Positions 9,096-16,957 of a DNA stretch of 20,473 nucleotides are shown piece by piece. The stretch is taken from the NCBI GenBank assembly GCA_010279815.1, contig QEOQ01000511.1:469668-490140 (forward strand), in the 5' to 3' direction. Below the pieces are notes generated by a model. The model saw only the letters and a program-made list of their open reading frames with translations, was not told the origin of the DNA and searched no databases. The position numbers and the translations under genes were made by a program. The DNA comes from Brachionus plicatilis. Taxonomy: Eukaryota > Rotifera > Eurotatoria > Ploima > Brachionidae. Position 1 is the first letter of the stretch. Each line of letters starts with the position of its first letter.

Positions 9096-9629
9096 CTATT
9101 TAAATTTTCTGACACATCCAGGTCTTTGTCCATCATCAGCATCAATAGCATCAATCGGTTTTGGTGGTACTCCTTGAGAATGTGTGATATGAATTCTTGA
9201 CAATATAAGTCCGAAAGTTTCTACCAATGGTCCAAGGAAAGCTTAATCAAACAAAATAAATTAAAAATATATTTAAATATTTTTTTCTCTTATTATACCA
9301 GCAAGAATAATTGAGTATATCTTTTTGAATGGGTAGAGTATGATGTGAATTGCTCTGAGATACGGTGCAAAGCACCAAATAATCGAGAACGATATCTGGG
9401 CAAAAGCACATCCCCATGCCAATGCGATGCATATACCGCAAAAAAATGTCATCAATTTATAGCAAACATTTTTGCCACATGTAAAACACTTGTGCGAATT
9501 TCGCCACACACAGTCAGATGAATGGGTACCAGTGGGTTCAGCGAATACATCGTCGAACTCGACCTGAATGTAATTGTTCATGTCATTTGGATCTCTGTTA
9601 ATCAAATCAACTTCTGGTCTTACGGACAT
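9096..9629 (-). CDS. Caveolin A (caveolin-family membrane scaffold protein)
   Basis: Two exons on the minus strand, 9629-9299 and 9241-9096, with a 57-nt intron, giving 158 residues. Caveolins insert a hairpin into the cytoplasmic leaflet and build caveolae. Seen here: the N-terminal VDLINRDPNDMNN stretch, close to vertebrate caveolin-1; the signature FDDVFAEPTGTHS (25-37); the scaffolding region CVWRNSHKCFTCGKNVCYKL (40-59); the intramembrane hairpin (about 60-98); and a C-terminal segment FLGPLVETFGLILSRIHI. Length is like vertebrate caveolins (about 150-180). At the hairpin position where caveolin-1 has the proline of GIPMALIWG, this protein has GICIALAWG, so the proline is missing. It is rich in cysteines (about ten), potential palmitoylation sites. 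A TATTTAAAAG element lies about 55 nt upstream of the ATG. Unlike B and C it has no intron after Gln22. Confidence 0.93.
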
Positions 9630-9680
9630 TTTAAATTTTAATTTTAAAAATTATAGAGGAAAAAAAAAGAAAAAAGTTGG

Positions 9681-9690
9681 CTTTTAAATA
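9681..9690 (-). promoter_or_regulatory. TATA-like element of caveolin A
   Basis: TATTTAAAAG on the minus strand, about 52-61 nt upstream of the caveolin A start codon. A start site about 30 nt downstream would give a short leader. In AT-rich DNA such matches are frequent. Confidence 0.35.
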
Positions 9691-9860
9691 AGCAAAATTC
9701 TACTTTATGACTTAATTGGTTGCATGAGTTGTTTCTAATCGACTTAGGGGACTTAATGGCACGGAGCTACAGCAACTATAATGTGTGCGCCATTTGAGAT
9801 GTTATTTTTTTAATAAAATAAATTTGAAAAAAAAATTTTTTAATTTTTTCATGAAAAATC

Positions 9861-9866
9861 TTTATT
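9861..9866 (-). terminator. Polyadenylation signal AATAAA for caveolin B
   Basis: Minus-strand hexamer 69 nt after the caveolin B stop codon. Confidence 0.45.
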
Positions 9867-9934
9867 GATTTTCAAGTCATGTAAATCAAGGTTTTAGGGA
9901 TTTGAAAAAAAAAATAATGAATTTTTGATGTTGA

Positions 9935-10564
9935 TTAATTTTTGAAAGATCTTACGCCAGTTCGCGGCGGGTTTCCAGACAAACTTCCTAGTGGTTTGGG
10001 CGCCTCGCCTTGTGACTGAGTAATGTGAATACGGCTGAAAACAAGACCATATGTTTCCATTATTGGACCAAAAACGCCTTGAAAAAAAAATAGAAAAATA
10101 TTTAATTAATTAATTTTTAAATCAGCACTTGAGAGAACAATCGAGAGAATCTTTTTGACCGAGTAAAGAGTCACATGCAAACAGCGCATCTGTGGAGTTA
10201 TGCACCAAATTTCGGAGAAGGACACCACGGCAAATAAACAACCCCAGAACAAGGCTTTTTATAAAAATAAGAATTTTTATATTTATATAATTATTAGATA
10301 TTAGCTTACCTATTGGTAGGCCAAAGATAAATGTTAAAATTTTGTAGCATAAATTTCGACCACAAGAGAAACATTTGAACGAGTTGCGCCAAACACATTC
10401 GACTGAGTGGGCACCTTCTGGCTCGGCCAACACATCGTCAAACATCACCTAGAATTTTTGATTTAATTTTGTTTCTAAAATCTGAAAAATATCCAAACTT
10501 GAACATGGTTGTTCAGCACGTTGGGATCCCGGTTTATCAAATCTATTTCGACTTGGCTTGACAT
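9935..10564 (-). CDS. Caveolin B (caveolin-family membrane scaffold protein)
   Basis: Four exons on the minus strand: 10564-10499, 10448-10310, 10254-10129, 10077-9935, with introns of 50, 55 and 51 nt, giving 157 residues. The order matches the family: IDLINRDPNVLNN at the N-terminus, signature FDDVLAEPEGAHS (25-37), scaffolding region with CVWRNSFKCFSCGRNLCYK, then the hairpin GLPIALFWGCLFA, which keeps the conserved proline (Pro67) as in vertebrate caveolin-1. The C-terminal segment VFGPIMETYGLVFSRIHI follows. It aligns residue by residue with caveolin A through the first 70 positions. The intron inside the Ala69 codon (phase 1) is not in A or C. The intron after Gln22 is shared with C, and the last intron with both. 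The final intron donor GTGCTG is weak but is the only one that restores the frame to the C-terminal motif. TATAAATA lies 33 nt upstream of the ATG. Confidence 0.93.
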
Positions 10565-10596
10565 TTTTTTCTTATTTCAGAATTTATCTTTAGTTG

Positions 10597-10604
10597 TATT
10601 TATA
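10597..10604 (-). promoter_or_regulatory. TATA box of caveolin B
   Basis: TATAAATA on the minus strand with its near end 33 nt upstream of the caveolin B ATG. A start site at the usual spacing would leave a leader of only a few bases, so either the leader is very short or the true start site lies elsewhere. Confidence 0.4.
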
Positions 10605-11527
10605 GGAAATTTTGTGGTTGTTCAGTTACCATGGTTGTTTTTGATAAGGATATGCTAAATCATCGATTACATGGTTGGGCTTAAGATCCCATTGAAAAAT
10701 AAATATTTGATTAAATTTAATAGTTTTATAAATATTTAAAGTTACTTAAACAAAGATAAAAAAGAAATACTGTAATTATTTCTTATTTAATTCCGATCCA
10801 TTTAGAAAAAATATGGAGTCTCCATAACGATGAGCAAATATCTGCTGAAACTTAATCCTCAATGGGACATAATTTTGAAAATACTTCCACGACTAAAATT
10901 AGTTCTTGATTAGAAAAAATAGTTTCACTTTTATCTATGATGTTAATTTAGTTAAATATAAAGAAATTCAATTCATGGCTCTTTTGGTTGAAAATTTTAT
11001 CAAGTCAAATAAAGGATTTTTAAAAATTTTTAATTGGGAGAAATTGGGTTGAATGAGGATTTGAATTTATTTTATGTGAAGTTTAAAAAGACTGCGTTCT
11101 TTTTTAAAATTTAAAATAAAATTCATTCAAAAATTTAACTCACCAAAATAAAGAGTCAAAAATGTCACTCATTTTAAAAAATTATTCAAGTTAATAGAAA
11201 ATAAATTAAGTCTCATTAGTTATCTAGCCTTAATCAATAAAACATTTAAAATTCAGTTCTCGAATAAATTGTAACCCTTAATTTTTAAACAAAAAATAAT
11301 TCCAAAAAATTCCGTCCTGAGGAGCTAAGATTATTTGAGCAGTAAATAAAATTATTTTGTATATATTTGATCATATAATTAATAAGCCTAAAAAAATCTT
11401 ATGTCTTACCATTCAAAAAATTCTCAGTAATTAATAAAAAATTATAATCCAATGTATTTATTTCAGAATTTTTTTTTATTCAAAAATTTAGGTCAAAATC
11501 ATGACTTGACTTTTTTAAATCAATAAT

Positions 11528-11552
11528 ATCAAGTTGATATTATCAACTTGAT
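11528..11552. repeat. Perfect 25-bp palindrome
   Basis: Arms ATCAAGTTGATA (11528-11539) and TATCAACTTGAT (11541-11552) are exact reverse complements around a single T. Could be a binding site for a dimeric factor or a cruciform-prone site; no gene is close. Confidence 0.9.
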
Positions 11553-11645
11553 TTTTTTAATGACAATCATAGCAAATTGATTTTTTTTCCATTACAAGCA
11601 GTTATTGTGGGGTCATATGAATTTAAGTCGGATCTACCTAGTCCT

Positions 11646-11810
11646 CACAAACAAAAAACTTTTTTCCACAAAGAAAAAATTTTCCGCATAAAAATAACTT
11701 GACTACAACAAAAACTGCTCTCCGCAAATAAAAAAACTTCTAAGCACAAATTTTTTCATAAATTTTCAAAACTGTTAAACACAAAAAAAAAATTTTCTAA
11801 GCAAAATTTT
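11646..11810 (+). repeat. Degenerate minisatellite-like tract
   Basis: A loose pattern of about 20 bp recurs seven or eight times: a start resembling CACAAA or GCAAAT, an A run, then CTTTT or CTTCT. Similarity between units is low, so this may be composition rather than true tandem duplication. Confidence 0.3.
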
Positions 11811-12796
11811 TTTAATATCTGTTAAGAACTTCTACTAAATATTTTAGATAATAAAATGCTTATGATTTTAAAAAGGAAAATGAAAAAAAATGTGATTTGA
11901 CTTGACATAAAAATAGTAAAGTTAAAGAATATTAATAAACTTAAAAGATCGTAACTTAAAATTGGGCAAAATAGCAAAAGGTGCTAACAAACGATCATTT
12001 TAATTAAAAATTGAATTAATTTAAAATTCACGTGAATTAAAAAAAATTCAGATTTCGTTTCTTTTTGATTATTTTATTTTTCATCATCTTACACCCAATT
12101 TACTTTTAAAAATCTCGAGTTTAAATATCTAAATGATTTTTAATCCTCTGATTAATTTGACATTGGTTCAATTTGATTCTCAATATTAATTTATTCATTT
12201 AATGAATTTTAAAATTTTTATGTAAATTGTGATTGAAAAACATTTAGCGAGAAAAAGATAGCATATTCATTAAATTTTTTATAAATTGTAATTTAATTAA
12301 AAATTTTTTGCGTCTTTATTTTTAAATTAAAATTAAATCAAACCATCTTAAATTTAAAAAAAAACTTAAAGCTTGTTAAATTATTGCCTTTTTTAACAGT
12401 CAAAAGATCAAAAATTTAATTTAGAATTAGTAATAAAAAAAATAGAATTAATTTTTATTCTCTTAAAATTTTCTAAAACTAAATAATCACTGTTTATAAC
12501 ACTATATTTAATTTCAATTGAGCGACATTGCAAAGATTTCTCCAAATATTTCTAAAATAAAATAAATCTCAACCATAGCAAATTTTCAATGCATTTTCAA
12601 AATTGTTTTTAAAATTTTTATAAAACCCAATAGAACATACCAATTACATATACATATAAAAAAGAATTAATAAATTTAGAACTTTTTAAAAAATAATTTT
12701 AATAAATTAAAAGAATATGAAGTACAATTTTTGAATTAATAAATTCTTAGTGTTCTAGATAAAAAATGAATGATGTCCGAGCGAGTTGAAATTATT

Positions 12797-12802
12797 TTTA
12801 TT
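12797..12802 (-). terminator. Polyadenylation signal AATAAA for caveolin C
   Basis: Minus-strand hexamer 28 nt after the caveolin C stop codon. Confidence 0.45.
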
Positions 12803-12829
12803 ACCAAATTTTTAATTAAAAAAATTTTC

Positions 12830-13488
12830 TTATTCATTTCTTAAAAATTCTGCATTTGTTTGAGTGCTTGATTTAGAAGATAAATTTGTGCTATTTCTTT
12901 CCGGCAAAAAAATTCTCTCTAACTGAATCGAAAATCGCCTTGGAGTCCGGTCATCTTCACTTCCGGACCCAATTTTGCTTAAATATAGACCCAAAACACT
13001 TGTTATAGGAGCCAAGCAAACTTAAAATTATTTAAACCACCATTGATTTTATTCTTTATAAATTCAATTACCTGCAAATAATATTGAATTGAGTTTTTTA
13101 AAAAACCTTAGCAAAAAAGACTGGTATTTAATGCATGGCATCCAAAGCCATACATTGTAAAATGCACTCAGTCCTAGACAACATCCGCAGAACAAAGACC
13201 ATACTATTGAGAACAGAGCACTGAAAAGTTTGTAAACAGAATTTTTGGAACACTTAAACAACTCAATCGAAGCTGACCACAACCTAAAATATGGAATAAA
13301 AAATTTTTCTAAAACACAGTTTGGTTACGTGTCTTCTGAGCGTGTGAACTCGGGCTCGGCAACTACATTACTGAAAAAAATCTTTAAAAAATAAAACAAT
13401 CACAAGTTAATTAAATGGTTTAGCCAAGAACTTGGACAAAATTGTTAATTTTCTTTGGATCCCGTTCAATTAAATCGAATCTCGACAT
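12830..13488 (-). CDS. Caveolin C (divergent caveolin-family protein)
   Basis: Four exons on the minus strand: 13488-13432, 13381-13329, 13283-13072, 13020-12830, with introns of 50, 45 and 51 nt, giving 170 residues. It starts FDLIERDPKKINNFVQ like its neighbours, then has a degraded signature FFSNVVAEPEFTRS (21-34) in place of FDDVxAEPxGxHS. Next come LWSASIELFKCSKNSVYKLF and a hairpin beginning SIVWSLFCGCC, with Val at the position of the conserved proline. The part of the C-terminal segment that can be aligned (APITSVLGLYLSKI) is followed by a tail of about 45 residues rich in Ser, Thr and charged residues that A and B lack. A RRFS site in the tail is a possible basophilic kinase target. 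The intron at Thr37 (phase 2) is unique to C. It is the fastest-evolving of the three, but the frame is intact through four exons. Confidence 0.85.
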
Positions 13489-14200
13489 TTTAAAAAAATA
13501 ATTAATTCAAAATTCAAAAGGAAATTCAACATAAAGAAGATTATTTGACATGAGACTTAATTTAACTAAATTTTCTTCATATTTTTTTAATTGGACTTTT
13601 TTGATTTTATGTTTTTTAAGCTTGATTAGAAAACTTAATATTTGGCAATTTTTTTCAGTTTCATTTGAAAATAAAAAACCTTTATAAAAGCTAGCGAAAA
13701 ATTATTTAGCCATTTTGCTTTTGCTTACATAATAACTTAAATTTTCATTCACAGAAATAAATTTTTGTTTGCAAAATTACAAAAATCTAAGACTTCATTT
13801 GGCTGATTCACTTATTTTGTGGGTAGTATTTTGAGAGATCGAAAATCTTGAGTTTTTTGAAAAAAAAAAGGTAAGAGTCATTAAAGAAAAAACAGCTTTT
13901 ATTATCAAAAAAATAAACCTTTAAAACTAGACTCTAGGTTTATCAAAATAAATTATTTCATAAAACTAAACTCTAAATCTTGGAAAAAAAAACTAGCTGA
14001 TCATTTTGTTTAGAAAATGCGGTAAATTTGGCTAATGAAAGTAATTTATTCGATTGTTTTTCCTAATTTAGCAATTAAATTAAATTATTTTTTAAATATA
14101 ATCATAAACTTCTTTGAAAAAAAATTGTAATTTATTTATAAATTTTTTTGAATTTAATAAAAAATTGTGAGCCCAAAAAAAATAAATAATTGGAAGTCTG
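13489..14200. other. AT-rich intergenic region between caveolin C and lysozyme
   Basis: No open exon or RNA gene recognised. A minus-strand AATAAA (TTTATT at 14131-14136) fits the lysozyme 3' end. Upstream of caveolin C I see no convincing TATA box. Confidence 0.5.
14131..14136 (-). terminator. Polyadenylation signal AATAAA for the lysozyme gene
   Basis: Minus-strand hexamer 65 nt after the lysozyme stop codon. Confidence 0.45.
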
Positions 14201-15169
14201 TCAAAAAGTGTCTATTTTTTCATAGGGTGCCTGTCTCTTTAGGCATCGGTCTATAAGCCATCCATAATATTCAGTGTTGTTATTGGCACAACCATTAGGT
14301 CCACCGTTGTGTATTCGGCCCATATGAGCACATGTTGAACCCAGCGAACAAAATGAAGCTTAAAAATTTTAAATAAAAATAATTTCTTGTTGTCCGGCTA
14401 TTTTTACAGTATCTGTTCATGTAGGCTCTGACACATCCCTCGGCACAATTCTTCGAATTTGAGCATTCTTTCCATCCACCACCCGGTTGACCACAGTCCA
14501 GCCAGTACTCATACTTGAGTTGGTACCATCCGCAAGAGAGCGAGCCCTGGTCCATGACACATCCAACATCACTGCACCACGACTCGATCTAAAATCATGT
14601 TCATTAAGATACTGGTAAAAATTGCCAAGATAAAAGTGATTACGAAACACAAACACTTGAGACATTGGTCGGTTACGCCAAAGCTCGGGTTGAGACCATT
14701 CTGTATGGTGTCGATAAAGTTTGTCTTTGCAGTTGAGCCTGAGTTAGAAAAAACTTGTTTCCAGTCGACAGTTGTGGTTGTTGTAAATGGTGAGAATGTG
14801 AATGGCGCTGGTGTAGTGTACCAAGCAGTAGGCTGGGTCCAGCTAGTCCATTTGGTTGTAGTAGTGACTAAAATGGGATAAGAATTTTATTCAAAAAAAT
14901 TAAAAAAATCTGCTACATCGTGTGGATGGAGGGGTCCGTCGCCAAGAGTCCGGACCATTTTGAGGGTACCAATTTTGGCTGTGCAAATGTTGGGCCTGTT
15001 GCTTTTGCTTATAATTTGTTTGATGGTAGTAGGTATGCTGGTAATTTGGAGGCTCGTAGCCTCTGACTGGCTGGTAGCCGTGAGGTGGGTGATAATTCTC
15101 GACTTTAATGAAGCCTTGACCAGAGCAATGACTTAGAACTAAAAAAACTACTATTGCGGTGGTTATCAT
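14201..15169 (-). CDS. Secreted i-type (invertebrate) lysozyme with long N-terminal extension
   Basis: Four exons on the minus strand: 15169-14917, 14867-14644, 14588-14408, 14358-14201, with introns of 49, 55 and 49 nt, giving 271 residues. i-type lysozymes (destabilase family) cleave peptidoglycan beta-1,4 bonds in digestion and defence. There is a signal peptide (MITTAIVVFLVLSHC), then a His/Gln/Tyr/Pro-rich stretch to about residue 80 and a Thr/Pro-rich part to about 115. The lysozyme domain runs from about 153: CLKCLCFIES, CSDVGCVMDQGSLSCGWYQL, YWLDCGQPGGGW, CVRAYMNRY, GRIHNGGPNGC. The two catalytic acids, by alignment to clam i-type lysozyme, are Glu161 and Asp172, and both are present. 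The domain has 14 cysteines, the usual number. Most i-type lysozymes have only a signal peptide before the domain, so the 130-residue extension is unusual. Confidence 0.9.
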
Positions 15170-16957
15170 CTAAATTTAGGCTTCTGATTAAATTTGATTG
15201 TCACTACAAAAGGTATCATGTTCTCTCTATTGTTCTATTAGATTCTAGTTAGAATATGGGTTATAAAAAATTTTTTTGTCTATTTGTTTTTCGTTTCTAG
15301 TCCTTTAGAAGACTCATTAAAGCTCAAATAAATTACGTGTTTCTAGTAAAAATTAATTTAGTCAGGTAGTGGTTAAACTTATGCAAATCGGTCAATCGAC
15401 TGCACTAAATCGTCTAGCGAACCAAGGATGACAAATTTTTTGCTTCTATTTTTTTTTTTCATATCTGTTTAGAAGTTATATTTTTTGATATGTTATAAAA
15501 TTATGTGAAAATTTTTAAAAAATTGTTTATTAAAAAAAAATCTGATTTTTGGTTCATCTTCACCAATTTCCGCCACTTACCTAAAAGATGAAAAGCCAAA
15601 TTCAAGTTGATAAAAATAGTTATCTACACATGTATTTATACCGATCAGAGCAAGGATATTCTTTCAAAAAGTGTGTTTATTTTTTCTCGGTTAAGAGTTA
15701 CATATTTGGTTAAGATTATTTTTTTGTTTAAGGATGAGATTATTCTTGATTTTTTTTCTGAATAAAACTCGTTCAAATATCATCTTTTAACTAAGTTTAT
15801 TAAATTTGGTCAAAAATCATATTTCAATTACCCAATTTTTGTAATCCAATAACCCAAAATCAACTCACTTGATTTATTTTTCAATTGAAAAAAATTGAAA
15901 AAGTTAAACCTTGAACAATTTGATTCCAAAGAGGGACTTAACTTTTTGACTTTGTTTTGGGAACAAAAAACTATTCTGTTTTCGCCCGAATCAAGTTTTT
16001 TAGAGACTTTATGTGGGTGAGCGGAAAAGTTGTTTGCTTTTTCTGAGCAACATTTGAGACACTTTTTTGGACCCAGCACTATAAGTGCAGCTTGAAATGA
16101 TACAAGTGTCACACACGGGTCTTTTAAGGATTCTTTTATTTCACAATTAAAAAATCAGGAGCGAAATTTCGGCAAAACTTCAGCAAAACATGTTTATTTA
16201 TCAAGCTTTCTCTCTTTTTTTTCTAAACAATAAATGTTCTACCTGTAAAAAAAACTCAATCAACAACTTCTAAAATTCAAAGGCAAATTAAAAAATAAAC
16301 TTTTTTTCATTTTCAAGAGTCTTTTAAGCTTGAGTTAAAAAACAAAAGATTTTATTTTTAAAGATTTTTGTTGAATTTCTTATTTAATTCAATTGTTGTT
16401 TTGTAACTTTTGGAATTGTTTTTTGAGACCGATTGCCAATGTTAACAGTGATCTATACTCGTGTTAAAAACATTTTTAACAAAAACGAAAATCATATTAA
16501 ACGGCTTTAAATATTGTATTACAATAACAAAATAACACTATTCATAAAACTTTTAAGATATTCAAATGTGTCAAATTTTAGATGATATATTTTACAGATT
16601 TTTTCTATATTTAGGACAAACTAATCCTAATCAACGAGTCCAGAGCAGCGCCAAAGACTGATTTAGTACTAGTCCTTGGGACGCAAACACGCACGGCTCT
16701 TGGCTAAACAATCTTTTTTTCTCTTTTCACTTGTTCTTTTTTAAATACCTTTGTTATTATGCTGATTGTGCAGGTAACTTTTTTTTTTCAGTAATTTAAT
16801 AAACATTTTATTTTTGAATAAAATAAACAAAAAAATTATGTTTTTTTTCTATTTTAGATTTTATTTTATTCAACGGCATCCTAATTAAAAAGTGTGATTT
16901 TGAGAAATTTTCTATTTAGTTTATATAATACCCTGTTGGGAAGAAGTGTTGATAGAA
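15170..16957. other. Intergenic region between divergent lysozyme and EGF/NIDO genes
   Basis: The region between two divergent genes should hold both promoters. I see no firm TATA box near either ATG. An octamer-like ATGCAAAT occurs near 15381. Two stretches of raised G+C stand out: 15930-16130 (with an open minus-strand frame) and 16615-16710. The rest is AT-rich and shows nothing I recognise. Confidence 0.45.
15828..16158 (-). CDS. Uncertain open reading frame or exon, no recognised family
   Basis: A minus-strand frame stays open for about 110 codons to a stop at 15828. It lies in sequence that is about 40 percent G+C in its upstream half, higher than the surrounding DNA. It has no ATG near its start. 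Residues include DPCVTLVSFQAALIVLGPKK, CLKCC and HPHKVSKKLDSGENR. I recognise no domain. The CLKC string is also in the lysozyme but without its context. The AT-rich downstream half reads like non-coding sequence. Possible explanations are a terminal exon of an unknown gene, a decayed transposon fragment or chance. Low confidence that it is expressed. Confidence 0.2.

Larger units (their letters stand above)
9630..9934. other. Intergenic region: caveolin A promoter and caveolin B 3' flank
   Basis: Both flanking genes are on the minus strand. The region contains a TATA-like element (9681-9690), a short stretch of higher G+C around 9728-9800 with no open frame that I recognise, and a minus-strand AATAAA (TTTATT at 9861-9866) 69 nt beyond the caveolin B stop. 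Confidence 0.45.
10565..12829. other. Long AT-rich intergenic region between caveolins B and C
   Basis: About 2.3 kb with no exon that I can support on either strand. It contains the caveolin B TATA element near its left end, a perfect 25-bp palindrome (11528-11552), a degenerate roughly 20-bp tandem pattern (11646-11810), and minus-strand AATAAA (12797-12802) for caveolin C. The rest is A/T runs. Confidence 0.55.

Noticed and set aside
10122..10448. Single 108-codon open frame as the whole of caveolin B
   Set aside because: It reads through an intron (10255-10309) and shifts frame. Splicing restores the hairpin and the C-terminal caveolin segment.
14597..14881. Plus-strand open frame opposite the lysozyme gene
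   Set aside because: Valine-rich translation is antisense to the Thr-rich lysozyme exon (ACA/ACT codons), explaining the open frame.
16759..16773. ATGCTGATTGTGCAG followed by a GTAACT donor as a first exon of the EGF/NIDO gene
   Set aside because: Joining to the next acceptor (near 16858) gives a stop after eight more codons. The ATG at 16958 gives a signal peptide and a clean 50-nt intron.
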